DNA of 64,000 bases, taken from assembly GCA_022821685.1 (NCBI GenBank), contig JAJEDD010000034.1, forward strand, positions 184,402 through 248,401, read 5' to 3'. Each line of letters begins with the position of its first letter. Within the stretch, counting starts at the first letter, position 1. Of this stretch, positions 53,497 through 61,208 are shown in pieces. The notes under the pieces were generated by a model that worked only from the letters and a program-made list of their open reading frames with translations, was not told where the DNA came from and made no database searches. The stretch is from Acidimicrobiia bacterium. GTDB taxonomy: Bacteria; Actinomycetota; Acidimicrobiia; Acidimicrobiales; Aldehydirespiratoraceae. Position numbers and translations under genes: made by a program.

Positions 53497-53811
53497 ATGC
53501 GAGCCGGTGACGTTCTCCGATGCGACTTCGGGACGCCGGCGCGAGGCAAGCCGGGATTCATTCGGCCGGCGATAGTTGTCACCTCTGACGATGTGCTCGA
53601 GTTCAGGCAGCACGCCATTGTGGTCGTGCCCTGCACAACTACGAGACGAGGATGGCTGAGCGAGGTCGACATCGCCGGATTCGGCGTCGCCCAGGCGCAT
53701 CTGCCAACGACCATCAGCGTCGACCGAGTGGTCGAAGCGACGGATACTCACATCGGCCCCGTCGAGCTGCGACAGATTCGAGAGCTCATTGCCGACCTGC
53801 TCGAACTCTGA
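53497..53811 (+). CDS. MazF/PemK-like endoribonuclease toxin
   Basis: A 104-residue PemK/MazF-fold protein: MRAGDVLRCDFGTPARGKPG then RPAIVVTSDDVL, VVVPCTTTRRG and TTISVDRVVEATDTHIGPV. In this family an Arg in the first loop and a Thr/Ser near PCT contribute to catalysis. No upstream antitoxin gene is recognisable in the 74 bases between it and tRNA-Val; the only open frame there (HYQLASAPLDADDGVVLDAS...) resembles at most the tail of one. Confidence 0.85.
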   Translation: MRAGDVLRCDFGTPARGKPGFIRPAIVVTSDDVLEFRQHAIVVVPCTTTRRGWLSEVDIAGFGVAQAHLPTTISVDRVVEATDTHIGPVELRQIRELIADLLEL

Positions 53812-53826
53812 CCAAGAGGCCGACAG

Positions 53827-54600
53827 TCAGTTTCTGACGCTTGAGAGCCAGCTGAGGATAGTGGTGACCAGTTCGTCGGAATGGTGGCGGTCGGTGAAGA
53901 GATGGTCGGCATCGGCGATGGTGTGCAGGGTTGCTGAGCCGGCGGTGGCCAGCGCCTCGGTCTGCTCGCGGCCCACCACGGTGTCGGCACCGGCCTGCAC
54001 CACCAGCATGGGCCGGTCGAGACTCGCCGCAGCGACGGCCACATCGTGGCGGTGCAGGTCGTCGAGGAATTCCCGGCTCACCCTCACCGGCTTGGGCCCG
54101 ATCCTCACCTCGCTCGAGCCCTCGGAGCGGATCTGCTGGAGAGCCTCGTCCGAGAACAGATGCTCCACATGGGCGACCGATGCCGGGGAGGCCACCGCCA
54201 CCACCTGGGCCACGGTGTGCAGGCGCGACGCGGCCAGCACCGCGGCCGCTCCGCCCAGGCTGTGGCCGACCAGCAGGCAGGGTCCCGCCCCACCCTGGAT
54301 CAGCGCCACCGCAGCCGCGGTGACGTCGCTGATGTTGGTGGCGACCGTGGTGTCGGCCAGTTCGCCTCCGCTGTCGCCCAGCCCGGTGAAGTCGAACGCC
54401 AGCGTCAGGTAGCCGCCGCCGGCCAGTCCCTTGGCGATGCGGGTGGTGGTGAACAGATCCTTCGAGCAGGTGAAGCAATGGCACAGCAGCGCCGCGCCGA
54501 CCACTGCGGTGCCGCCACCGGGACGGTGCAGCAGGGCCGCCAACTTCGCTCCAGCCCCGCCGGTGAATTCGAAGCGTTCAGTCGTTGGCGCGGCATCCAT
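53827..54600 (-). CDS. Alpha/beta hydrolase
   Basis: A 257-residue hydrolase: CHCFTCSKDLFTTTRIAKGL (oxyanion region), FDFTGLGDSGGELADT, nucleophile elbow LLVGHSLGGAAAVLAA, then VVQAGADTVVG (acid) and DADHLFTDRHHS (His). This matches the family of small hydrolases sometimes fused to OsmC; here no OsmC domain follows. Convergent with the MazF-like gene. Confidence 0.88.
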   Translation of the reverse strand: MDAAPTTERFEFTGGAGAKLAALLHRPGGGTAVVGAALLCHCFTCSKDLFTTTRIAKGLAGGGYLTLAFDFTGLGDSGGELADTTVATNISDVTAAAVALIQGGAGPCLLVGHSLGGAAAVLAASRLHTVAQVVAVASPASVAHVEHLFSDEALQQIRSEGSSEVRIGPKPVRVSREFLDDLHRHDVAVAAASLDRPMLVVQAGADTVVGREQTEALATAGSATLHTIADADHLFTDRHHSDELVTTILSWLSSVRN

Positions 54601-54677
54601 CTAGACATCCGATCCCGGGCCCGAGCCCAGAGTGCCGTGCCTTGAGCACCCGGCCGTTCTGCAATGATTGCAGGCAG

Positions 54678-54691
54678 TAGAGTCCGCCCCC
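54678..54691 (+). promoter_or_regulatory. TANNNT box for the oligopeptide-binding lipoprotein
   Basis: TAGAGT at 54678-54683, eight bases before GTG 54692. Confidence 0.45.
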
Positions 54692-56758
54692 GTGACTTCC
54701 ATCTCTCGGCCCGTGCTTCGCATCAGCCTCGCCCTTGCCCTGTCGTTGCTGGTCGCCTGCTCGGGCAGCCAGAGTACCGACAGTCCAGCCGCCGACGATG
54801 GCGCGCCACCAGCGGAGGAATCTGAGCCGCCAGAAGAGACTGCGGCTGCTCAGGAGCCTGAGCCAGCGGAAGAGGTTGTGCCGCTGGTGGAGCTTGAGCC
54901 AGCTGAGGAGGTTGAGCCAGCTGAGGAGGTTGAGCCGCTGGTGGAGCTTGAGCCTGCCGAGGAGGTAGAGCCCGCTGAAGACACCATGGCCTCGGGGGAG
55001 CGGGAGCCTGCCGACGGCGACGGAGCGGACACGGCTGCGGCCCCTCAAGACGTGTCGGTGGTGGAGCGACTGAAGCGCAACGCCGAGCAGTTCGAGTACC
55101 AGATCGGCAGCCACGGCGGCGCGCTCAACATCACCACCATCTCCGAGCCGCTCACGTTCAACCTGGCCGTCTCCAACGACGCGGGATCGTCCAACGTGCT
55201 CGGATACCTGTTCGAGGGCCTCACCGAGACCTCGTGGCTGACCGACGAGGTGGAGCCCTCGCTGGCCGAGTCGTGGGAGCGGTCCGACGACGGCCTCACC
55301 TGGACCTTCCACCTGCGCCCCGGCGTCGTCTGGCACGACGGCGAGCCGTTCACCGCCCACGACGTGGACTTCACGTTCAACCGGATCATCTACAACGACG
55401 ACATCGCGGCCAGCAGCCGCTCGACGTTCCAATTCCGCTACCTCGACGACCGCGGCGACTGGCAGCAGAGCCAGATGGAGGTGGCCGTGATCGACGACCA
55501 CACCGTCGAGTTCACCCTGCCTGCGCCCTTCGCCCCCTTCCTGCGCTCCATGGGCACGTCGATATACCCGCGCCACATCCTCGAGCCCCGCGTCGACGAC
55601 GGCACCTTCGCCGACACCTGGGGCCTCGACACCGACCCGGCGGAGATCATCGGCACCGGCCCGTTCACCATCGCCGTCTACGAGCCCGGCGAGCGGATCG
55701 TCCTGGACCGCAACCCCGACTACTGGCTGACCGACGACGAGGGCAACCGCCTGCCGTACCTCGACCGAGTGGTCCGCAACATCGTCGATGATCTCGACGA
55801 CGAGCTGGCCGACTTCATGACGGGCGACTCCGACACCCTCGCCGTGCTGGGCGATGAGTACGCCCAGCTAGAACCCCTCCAGCAGGAGGGCAACTTCACC
55901 ATCCACCGGCGCGGTCCGGGATTCGGCACCACGTTCCTGACCTTCAATGTCAATCCCGGCACCAGCCCCGACACCGGCGAGCCGTATGTCGACGCGGCCA
56001 AGCGGAACTGGTTCGCCAACGTGGAGTTCCGCCGGGCGGTGGCTCACAGCGTCGACAAGGACGCCATCATCGAAGGCGTGCAGCACGGCCTCGGCTATCC
56101 GCAGTGGGCCGCCGTGAGCCCCGCGGCGGGAGAGTTCCACAACCCCGATGTGAGGACCTACCCCCACGACCTGGAGCGGGCCAACGCCATCCTCGACGGC
56201 CTGGGCTGGACCGACGCCGACGGCGACGGCATCCGCGAGGACTCCGACGGCAACGCCATCGAGTTCCGGCTGGTCACCAACACCGGCAACACCGTGCGCG
56301 AGGAGGCCACACAGATCGTCGAGCAGGGGATGGAGGCCATCGGGCTGGATGTGGACTACCAGACGATCGAGTTCGGCGAGATCGTCGACCAGCTGGTGAC
56401 CACCTACGACTGGGAGGCCATGGTCGTCGGCTTCACCGGAGGCCCCGACCCCTACAGCGGGATCGGCTTCTGGCACAGCAGCGAGGATCTGCATCTGTGG
56501 CATCCCAACCAGCCCGAGCCGGCCACCGACTGGGAGGCCGAGATCGACGAGCTCTACGTCATGGGGAGCCGTGAGCTAGATCACCCCACGCGGGTGGAGC
56601 ACTACCACCGGGCCCAAGAGATAGCGGCCGAGAACGTGCCTGTCATCTACACGTCGCAGGCCGAGAGGCTCACCGCCACCCGCAACGTCTTCGGCAACAC
56701 GACCCCCACGCTCTACGCCGTCTGGGACATTCGCTACCTGTACCGAACCGACCAGTAG
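54692..56758 (+). CDS. Family 5 solute-binding lipoprotein (peptide/nickel type)
   Basis: A 688-residue extracellular lipoprotein. Signal peptide (ISLALALSLLVACSG) with lipobox, a 100-residue Glu/Pro repeat linker, then an SBP_bac_5 domain from about residue 140: LFEGLTETSW, PSLAESWERSDDGLTWTFHL and RPGVVWHDGEPFTAHDVDFTF (quoted in part). GTG 54692 is chosen for its clean signal peptide and upstream TAGAGT. Typical substrates are oligopeptides. No permease or ATPase genes adjoin. Confidence 0.9.
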   Translation: MTSISRPVLRISLALALSLLVACSGSQSTDSPAADDGAPPAEESEPPEETAAAQEPEPAEEVVPLVELEPAEEVEPAEEVEPLVELEPAEEVEPAEDTMASGEREPADGDGADTAAAPQDVSVVERLKRNAEQFEYQIGSHGGALNITTISEPLTFNLAVSNDAGSSNVLGYLFEGLTETSWLTDEVEPSLAESWERSDDGLTWTFHLRPGVVWHDGEPFTAHDVDFTFNRIIYNDDIAASSRSTFQFRYLDDRGDWQQSQMEVAVIDDHTVEFTLPAPFAPFLRSMGTSIYPRHILEPRVDDGTFADTWGLDTDPAEIIGTGPFTIAVYEPGERIVLDRNPDYWLTDDEGNRLPYLDRVVRNIVDDLDDELADFMTGDSDTLAVLGDEYAQLEPLQQEGNFTIHRRGPGFGTTFLTFNVNPGTSPDTGEPYVDAAKRNWFANVEFRRAVAHSVDKDAIIEGVQHGLGYPQWAAVSPAAGEFHNPDVRTYPHDLERANAILDGLGWTDADGDGIREDSDGNAIEFRLVTNTGNTVREEATQIVEQGMEAIGLDVDYQTIEFGEIVDQLVTTYDWEAMVVGFTGGPDPYSGIGFWHSSEDLHLWHPNQPEPATDWEAEIDELYVMGSRELDHPTRVEHYHRAQEIAAENVPVIYTSQAERLTATRNVFGNTTPTLYAVWDIRYLYRTDQ
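54881..54985 (+). repeat. 54-bp in-frame repeat encoding a Glu/Pro spacer
   Basis: CCGCTGGTGGAGCTTGAGCC recurs at 54881 and 54935 (54 bp, 18 codons), each followed by GCTGAGGAGGTTGAGCC-type units. It encodes alternating PLVELEPAEEVEPAEEVE, lengthening the linker of the lipoprotein. Confidence 0.85.
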
Positions 56759-56887
56759 CAGGTCACTTCGCCGCCGCTCGATGGCGGCCGAGCAGCCTCC
56801 CGTCGCGGTCTATGGCACTCCGTGACGCGTTTTCAGCCAGAGTTTGCCCGGTGTTTCAGATTGTTCAGAAAAATCGGTGACAGGAAT

Positions 56888-56916
56888 GTGACAAACCGGT
56901 GACGATGGTGTAACCT
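56888..56916 (+). promoter_or_regulatory. Strong-looking promoter in the 56.8-57.1 kb gap
   Basis: GTGACA (56888-56893), 17 bases, TAACCT (56911-56916), inside the most AT-rich stretch of the area. GGTGAC/TGTGAC motifs recur around it (three within 30 bases), possibly a binding site. Confidence 0.5.
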
Positions 56917-56923
56917 AGTCTCC

Positions 56924-57021
56924 AAGAGCCGGGTCTGAGCAACAGGATTCGCCAGAACCGGATCCACCATCCCCCCTCCAGGGACCGTGCGGAGCCCGCC
57001 AGCATAGCGCTGGCGGGCTCC
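56924..57021 (+). ncRNA. Possible small non-coding transcript ending in a 13-bp hairpin
   Basis: From the predicted start near 56924 there is no gene until 57121. Positions 56991-57003 and 57009-57021 are a perfect 13-bp inverted repeat around the loop ATAGC. No U-run follows, as is common in GC-rich actinobacteria. It could be a small RNA or an attenuated leader. I could not match it to a known family; a run of six C near 56970 is present. Nothing else is seen in the 362-base gap except a TACGCT box at about 57088 for the next gene. Confidence 0.4.
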
Positions 57022-57120
57022 GGCGCGTCTTGCTCACGGGCGGGCGCGGGCGGGGTCTGCTGCGTCCTCCGGTTCCGAGGGCGCGGTACGCTCCATGCCC
57101 TTCCACCCGGAGCGAGGTGC

Positions 57121-58746
57121 ATGAGCGAGCCGATATACGACGCCCGGACCTTCTGGGATCTGCTCAGCCGGCGGGCCTCGGCCACCCCCGACACGAGGAT
57201 GCTCCTCGACGATTCGGGCCGTTCGGTGACCTTCGCCGAGTTCAGGGACCGGGCCGAGCGGGTGGCGGCCGGACTCCAGGACCTGGGGGTGGGGGAGGCA
57301 ACGCCGGTCGCCTGGGTGCTGCCCACCCGCATCGAGACCGTGCTGTTGAGCTTCGCTCTCAGCAGGCTTGGCGCCGTACAGAATCCGATCATCCACATCT
57401 ACCGCCGCCGCGAGGTCGAGTTCTGCATCCGCCAGGCCCGGGCGGAGCTGGTGGTGCATCCCGGCGTCTGGAGCGGCTTCGATTACGGCGCCATGGTGGA
57501 CGAGATCGTCGGGGGCCTCGATCACGAGGCTCGGGCGCTGCGGGCCTACGATGCCCTTCCCGACGGCGACCCGTCGAGCCTGCCGCCGCCGCCCGCCGAC
57601 TCTGGTGCCGACGCGGTGCGCTGGCTGTACTACACCTCGGGCACCACGTCGGACCCCAAGGGCGTGAAGCACACCGACGCGTCGCTGATCTCGGGCGGTG
57701 TCGGGCTGGCCCGGGCGCTCGACGTGAGCGAGTCAGACGTCGGCTCCATCGCCTTCCCCTACGCCCACATCGGCGGACCCGACTACATGGTTGCCATGCT
57801 CGCGGCCGGGTTCGGGGCGGTGCTGGTGGAGCGCTTCGAGCCGGCCGCCGCGGTGCAGGCCTACGCCCGCCACGGCGTGACCATGGCCGGCGGCTCGACC
57901 GTCTTCTACCAGATGCTCCTCGAGGAGGACCGCAAGTCGCGCCAGTCCGCCGGCCGCCCGGCCATGCCCGCGCTGCGAGTGCTGGTGGGCGGGGGCGCCC
58001 CCAAGCCGCCCGAGATCTATTTCCGGGTGAAGCGGCAGATGGGCGTGCCCGTGGCCCACGGCTACGGCATGACGGAGTGCCCCATGATCTCGCAGGGTTC
58101 GCCCGGCGACAGCGACGAGCAGCTGGCCCACACCGACGGCCGCCCGGTCCACGGCTGCAAGGTGTCGATCGTGGCGGTGGCCGCCGACGGCGGCGAGGCG
58201 CCCGCGCCCGTCGGCATCCAGGGCGAGGTGAGGGTCAGCGGCCCGATGCTGTTCGCGGGCTACACCGATCCAAGCCTCGACGACGACGCCTTCGACGCCC
58301 GGGGCCGCTTCCGCACCGGCGATCTGGGCGTGCTCGGCCCCGACGGGCACCTGACGCTCACCGGTCGGGTGAAGGACATCATCATTCGCAAGGGCGAGAA
58401 CATCTCTGCCTCCGAGATCGAGGATGTCCTTTATGCGCACCCCAAGGTGGGCGCGGCCGCGGTGATCGGCCTGTCGGATCCTGAGCGGGGCGAGCGGGTC
58501 TGCGCGGTGGTCGAGACCGCCCCCGGCGCCGACGACCTGACTCTCGATGAGATGGTCGAGGCCTGCACCGCGGCCGGGCTGTCGCGCCAGAAGGTGCCCG
58601 AGCAACTGGAGATCCATCCCGAGGCGCTGCCGCGCAACGCCACCGCGAAGATCCTCAAGCACAAACTGCGCGAGGTGTATGAGGCGAGGCGGTCGGTCAC
58701 CCTGACCGCCCGCGAGGTCTACGAGGTCAGACAGGAAAGGGGCTGA
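57121..58746 (+). CDS. AMP-dependent acyl-CoA synthetase
   Basis: A 541-residue adenylate-forming enzyme that activates a carboxylic acid with ATP and CoA. P-loop LYYTSGTTSDPKGVKHT (about residue 167-183), VAHGYGMTECPMISQG, RTGDLGVLGPDGHLTLTGRV with KDIIIRKGENIS, and the C-terminal lysine in NATAKILKHKLRE. Medium-chain or aromatic acids are the likely substrates, based on overall family resemblance. Ten bases before the ArsC-like selenoprotein gene. Confidence 0.9.
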   Translation: MSEPIYDARTFWDLLSRRASATPDTRMLLDDSGRSVTFAEFRDRAERVAAGLQDLGVGEATPVAWVLPTRIETVLLSFALSRLGAVQNPIIHIYRRREVEFCIRQARAELVVHPGVWSGFDYGAMVDEIVGGLDHEARALRAYDALPDGDPSSLPPPPADSGADAVRWLYYTSGTTSDPKGVKHTDASLISGGVGLARALDVSESDVGSIAFPYAHIGGPDYMVAMLAAGFGAVLVERFEPAAAVQAYARHGVTMAGGSTVFYQMLLEEDRKSRQSAGRPAMPALRVLVGGGAPKPPEIYFRVKRQMGVPVAHGYGMTECPMISQGSPGDSDEQLAHTDGRPVHGCKVSIVAVAADGGEAPAPVGIQGEVRVSGPMLFAGYTDPSLDDDAFDARGRFRTGDLGVLGPDGHLTLTGRVKDIIIRKGENISASEIEDVLYAHPKVGAAAVIGLSDPERGERVCAVVETAPGADDLTLDEMVEACTAAGLSRQKVPEQLEIHPEALPRNATAKILKHKLREVYEARRSVTLTAREVYEVRQERG

Positions 58747-58755
58747 GACCAGGCC

Positions 58756-59130
58756 ATGACTAAAGTCACTATCTATCACAACAAGCATTGAAACTCTTCC
58801 AAGAATGCCGTGGCGGTCGCCGCGGATTCCGGCGTCGAGAGCGATGTGGTGCTCTACATGTCCGACCGTCCCGACCGCGACACGCTGCAAGGCATTGTCG
58901 AGCGGCTCGAGGATCCGGTCGAGAACCTGGTTCGCAAGGACTCGCAGTTCGCCAAGCTCGGGCTGGACGCCGACGACTACGTCGACAACCCCGAGGCGGT
59001 AGTGGACGTGCTGCTGGAGTATCCGAGGCTCTTGCAGCGTCCGGTGCTGGTGCGGGGCGACCGGGCCATCATCGGCCGGCCCCTCGGCGAGATGAAGGCC
59101 AAGGATCGCCTGGCCGAGTTCTTGAGTTGA
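58756..59130 (+). CDS. ArsC-like thioredoxin-fold reductase, predicted selenoprotein
   Basis: ATG 58756 opens MTKVTIYHNKH, then TGA (58789-58791), then NSSKNAVAVAADSG in the same frame, continuing to a TGA at 59128. The body is clearly ArsC/Spx family (ENLVRKDSQFAKLGLDADDY, VVDVLLEYPRLLQRPVLVRG then DRAIIGRP). The TGA aligns with the catalytic Cys of the family (HN-x-x-C-x-x-S). With Sec at residue 12 the protein is 124 residues, normal for ArsC. A bacterial SECIS-like hairpin follows. If no Sec is inserted, a start at GTG 58816 would remove the active site. Substrate unknown. Confidence 0.85.
58808..58825 (+). promoter_or_regulatory. Candidate bacterial SECIS hairpin
   Basis: CCGTGGC-GGTC-GCCGCGG forms a seven-pair stem (one G-U) with a GGUC tetraloop. 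The loop begins 23 bases after the UGA, within the range known for bSECIS elements, which need a small apical loop with a G in its first two positions. Confidence 0.7.
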
Positions 59131-59188
59131 GCCGGCGGTTGGCTACCGTGGGCCGGTCCACTGTGACAAGCAACCATTAGGAGAGACG

Positions 59189-59383
59189 ATGCGCATCGTT
59201 GTTGACTTCGACCTGTGCGAGAGCAACGCCGTCTGCATGCAGATCGCCCCCGACCTCTTCGAGGTGCGAGACGACGACTTCCTCTACATCCTCAACGAGA
59301 CGCCCGGCGAGGCTGACCGGTCCCGGGTTCAGGAGTGCGTGCAGCGCTGCCCCAAGCAGGCCATCTCGATAGCTGACGACTGA
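59189..59383 (+). CDS. Small ferredoxin (3Fe-4S/4Fe-4S, P450-type)
   Basis: A 64-residue ferredoxin: MRIVVDFDLCESNAVCMQIA then PDLFEV, and C-terminal ECVQRCPKQAISI. The C-x5-C...C-x3-CP pattern fits single-cluster ferredoxins that serve cytochrome P450s and Rieske oxygenases. AGGAGAG precedes ATG 59189. The reductase gene follows. Confidence 0.9.
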   Translation: MRIVVDFDLCESNAVCMQIAPDLFEVRDDDFLYILNETPGEADRSRVQECVQRCPKQAISIADD

Positions 59384-59403
59384 GCGGCCGGGAGCCGAGG
59401 GCC

Positions 59404-60606
59404 ATGACCGCCGCGCCGAGCGCCGTCACCATCGTCGGGGCCTCCCTGGCCGGGCTGAACGCGGCCGAGGCCCTGCGCCGGGAGGGCTTCGACGGCCCGG
59501 TCACGCTGATCGGAGCGGAGGACCATCCGCCCTATGACCGGCCGCCGCTGTCGAAGCAGGTTCTGGCCGGCGACTGGGAGCCGGATCGGGCCGCGCTAAC
59601 CGACGCCGAGGAACTCGCCGCCGACGGCATCGAGGCCCGTCTCGGCGTGCGGGCGGCCGCGTTGGACCTGGCCGCCCGAGAGCTGACCCTCGATGGCGGC
59701 GAGACGGTGGCCTTCGATAGTCTCGTCATTGCCACCGGGGCCCGCTGCCGCACTCTGGCCGGCACCGAGGAACTGGCCGGCGTGCATGTGCTGCGCTCGC
59801 TGGACGACTGCCTGGCGCTGCGGGCCGACCTGGAGGCGGCGCCGCAGCGGGTGGTGGTGGTGGGCGCCGGCTTCATCGGCGCCGAGGTGGCCGCCACCGC
59901 CCGGGGGCGAGGCCTGGAGGTCACGTTGGTGGAGGCGCTGCCGACGCCGCTGGGGCGGGTGCTCGGCGACGAGATGGGCCGGGTGTGCGCCGAGGTGCAC
60001 CGCGACCACGGCGTGGATTTGCGCACCGGCGTCGGCGTGGACGCGGTCGAGGGCGGCGACCGGGTGCAGCGGGTGAGGCTGTCGGACGGCTCGTCGGTGG
60101 ACGCCGATGTGGTGGTGGTCGGCATCGGCGTGATCTGCAACACCGAATGGCTCGAAGGCTCGGGCCTGAGCATCGACGACGGCGTGGTGTGTGACGCGAC
60201 CTGCCTGGCCGCCGAAGGAGTGGTAGCGGCCGGCGATGTGGCCCGCTGGCCCAACGAACTCTTCGGCGAGACGATGCGGGTGGAGCATTGGGACAACGCC
60301 GCCCAGCAGGGCGCCCACGCGGCCCGGCGACTGCTCGACCCGGCGGTGGGACCGTTCACGCCGGTGCCGTGGTTCTGGAGCGACCAGTACGACCGCAAGA
60401 TCCAACTGGCGGGCCGGGTGCGCCCCGACGACGAGGTGCGGGTGGTGGCCGGCTCCGTGGAGGAGCGCCGCTTCGCAGCGATCTACGGCCGGGCCGGCCG
60501 CATCACCGGCGTGCTCGGCTTCAACCGCCCCCGCCACGTAATGCGCTACCGGGCAATGATCGAACAGCGGGCCAGTTTCCAGGAAGCCCTAGCCGCCAAC
60601 TTCTGA
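59404..60606 (+). CDS. NAD(P)H:ferredoxin reductase (FAD)
   Basis: A 400-residue flavoprotein with two Rossmann folds: VTIVGASLAGLNAAEALRRE (FAD) and VVVVGAGFIGAEVAATARGR (NAD). Also VIATGARCRTLAG, AAGDVARWPNELF and a C-terminal reductase domain (WFWSDQYDRKIQLAGR). It should reduce the adjacent ferredoxin; the terminal oxygenase or other acceptor is not in the window. Confidence 0.93.
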   Translation: MTAAPSAVTIVGASLAGLNAAEALRREGFDGPVTLIGAEDHPPYDRPPLSKQVLAGDWEPDRAALTDAEELAADGIEARLGVRAAALDLAARELTLDGGETVAFDSLVIATGARCRTLAGTEELAGVHVLRSLDDCLALRADLEAAPQRVVVVGAGFIGAEVAATARGRGLEVTLVEALPTPLGRVLGDEMGRVCAEVHRDHGVDLRTGVGVDAVEGGDRVQRVRLSDGSSVDADVVVVGIGVICNTEWLEGSGLSIDDGVVCDATCLAAEGVVAAGDVARWPNELFGETMRVEHWDNAAQQGAHAARRLLDPAVGPFTPVPWFWSDQYDRKIQLAGRVRPDDEVRVVAGSVEERRFAAIYGRAGRITGVLGFNRPRHVMRYRAMIEQRASFQEALAANF

Positions 60607-60616
60607 GCCGACGGTT

Positions 60617-61033
60617 CTAGCCGGGCGGCTGCTGCGCTTCGGGTTGCGGCCGAAAGAAAGCGCGCAGGCCGTACTTGAACCGGGGCCGAGCGTGTGGCTT
60701 GAGCCGTCCGGCGAATGGGTCAACTTCCATTTGGGCGTCCTCGAGCGCGATGAATCCCAGTAGCGGCTCCGTTTCGTCGTCGACGAAGACGACTGCGCCT
60801 GCGGTGATCCTGCCCATGAATTCAAGACGCGCCGGGCCCATGTCGAACATCTGGATGCTGCCGTCGGCCAGTTCGCCCTCGCGCCGTTCGTTGGGCTTCA
60901 CTCCGATGGCATCAAGGTGCTTGCGGGGCACCAGGCTGTGTGAGGCGCCGGTGTCGACCAGGAATCGGCCCCTCCAGGCTCGCTCCGGCTCCGCCGGATT
61001 CCGCACAGTCACGTCCACATAGGTCGCTCCCAT
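60617..61033 (-). CDS. Retropepsin-like aspartic protease
   Basis: A 138-residue clan AA peptidase: one catalytic motif, GRFLVDTGASHSLVPR (Asp27), then GELADGSIQMFDMG and LLGFIALEDAQMEVDP, the usual single-domain layout that dimerises. Function in bacteria is poorly known. AAAGGGG precedes ATG 61033. Convergent with the ferredoxin reductase gene. Confidence 0.85.
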   Translation of the reverse strand: MGATYVDVTVRNPAEPERAWRGRFLVDTGASHSLVPRKHLDAIGVKPNERREGELADGSIQMFDMGPARLEFMGRITAGAVVFVDDETEPLLGFIALEDAQMEVDPFAGRLKPHARPRFKYGLRAFFRPQPEAQQPPG

Positions 61034-61156
61034 GCCTGCGCCCCTTTCACATGGTCTAGTCGGGTCGCAGCAACACTAAGCCAGATACATCACTTGTCAA
61101 CATCATTCTTGAGGAGCGCCATAAGGACATGGTCGCTCGCCTCGGCCGGATTGGAA

Positions 61157-61199
61157 CCCCCATGAGCTCGGGCATAGCCTGCGCGGTCGTGCATGGGGG
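61157..61199 (+). repeat. 8-bp inverted repeat before the DUF499 gene
   Basis: CCCCCATG (61157-61164) and CATGGGGG (61192-61199) can pair around a 27-base loop, ending ten bases before GTG 61209. It could hide the start site in the mRNA. Confidence 0.4.
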
Positions 61200-61208
61200 C
61201 CGGCGGCT

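Noticed and set aside
56924..57021. 4.5S (SRP) RNA or 6C RNA
   Set aside because: The conserved SRP core (GGAAGC/AGCA-type internal loop) is absent, and only one run of six C is present, not the two C-rich loops of 6C RNA.
58756..58791. Simple nonsense mutation in the ArsC-like gene
   Set aside because: The stop falls exactly on the redox-cysteine column, the rest of the gene shows no decay, and a SECIS-like hairpin follows. It remains the fallback if Sec genes are absent.
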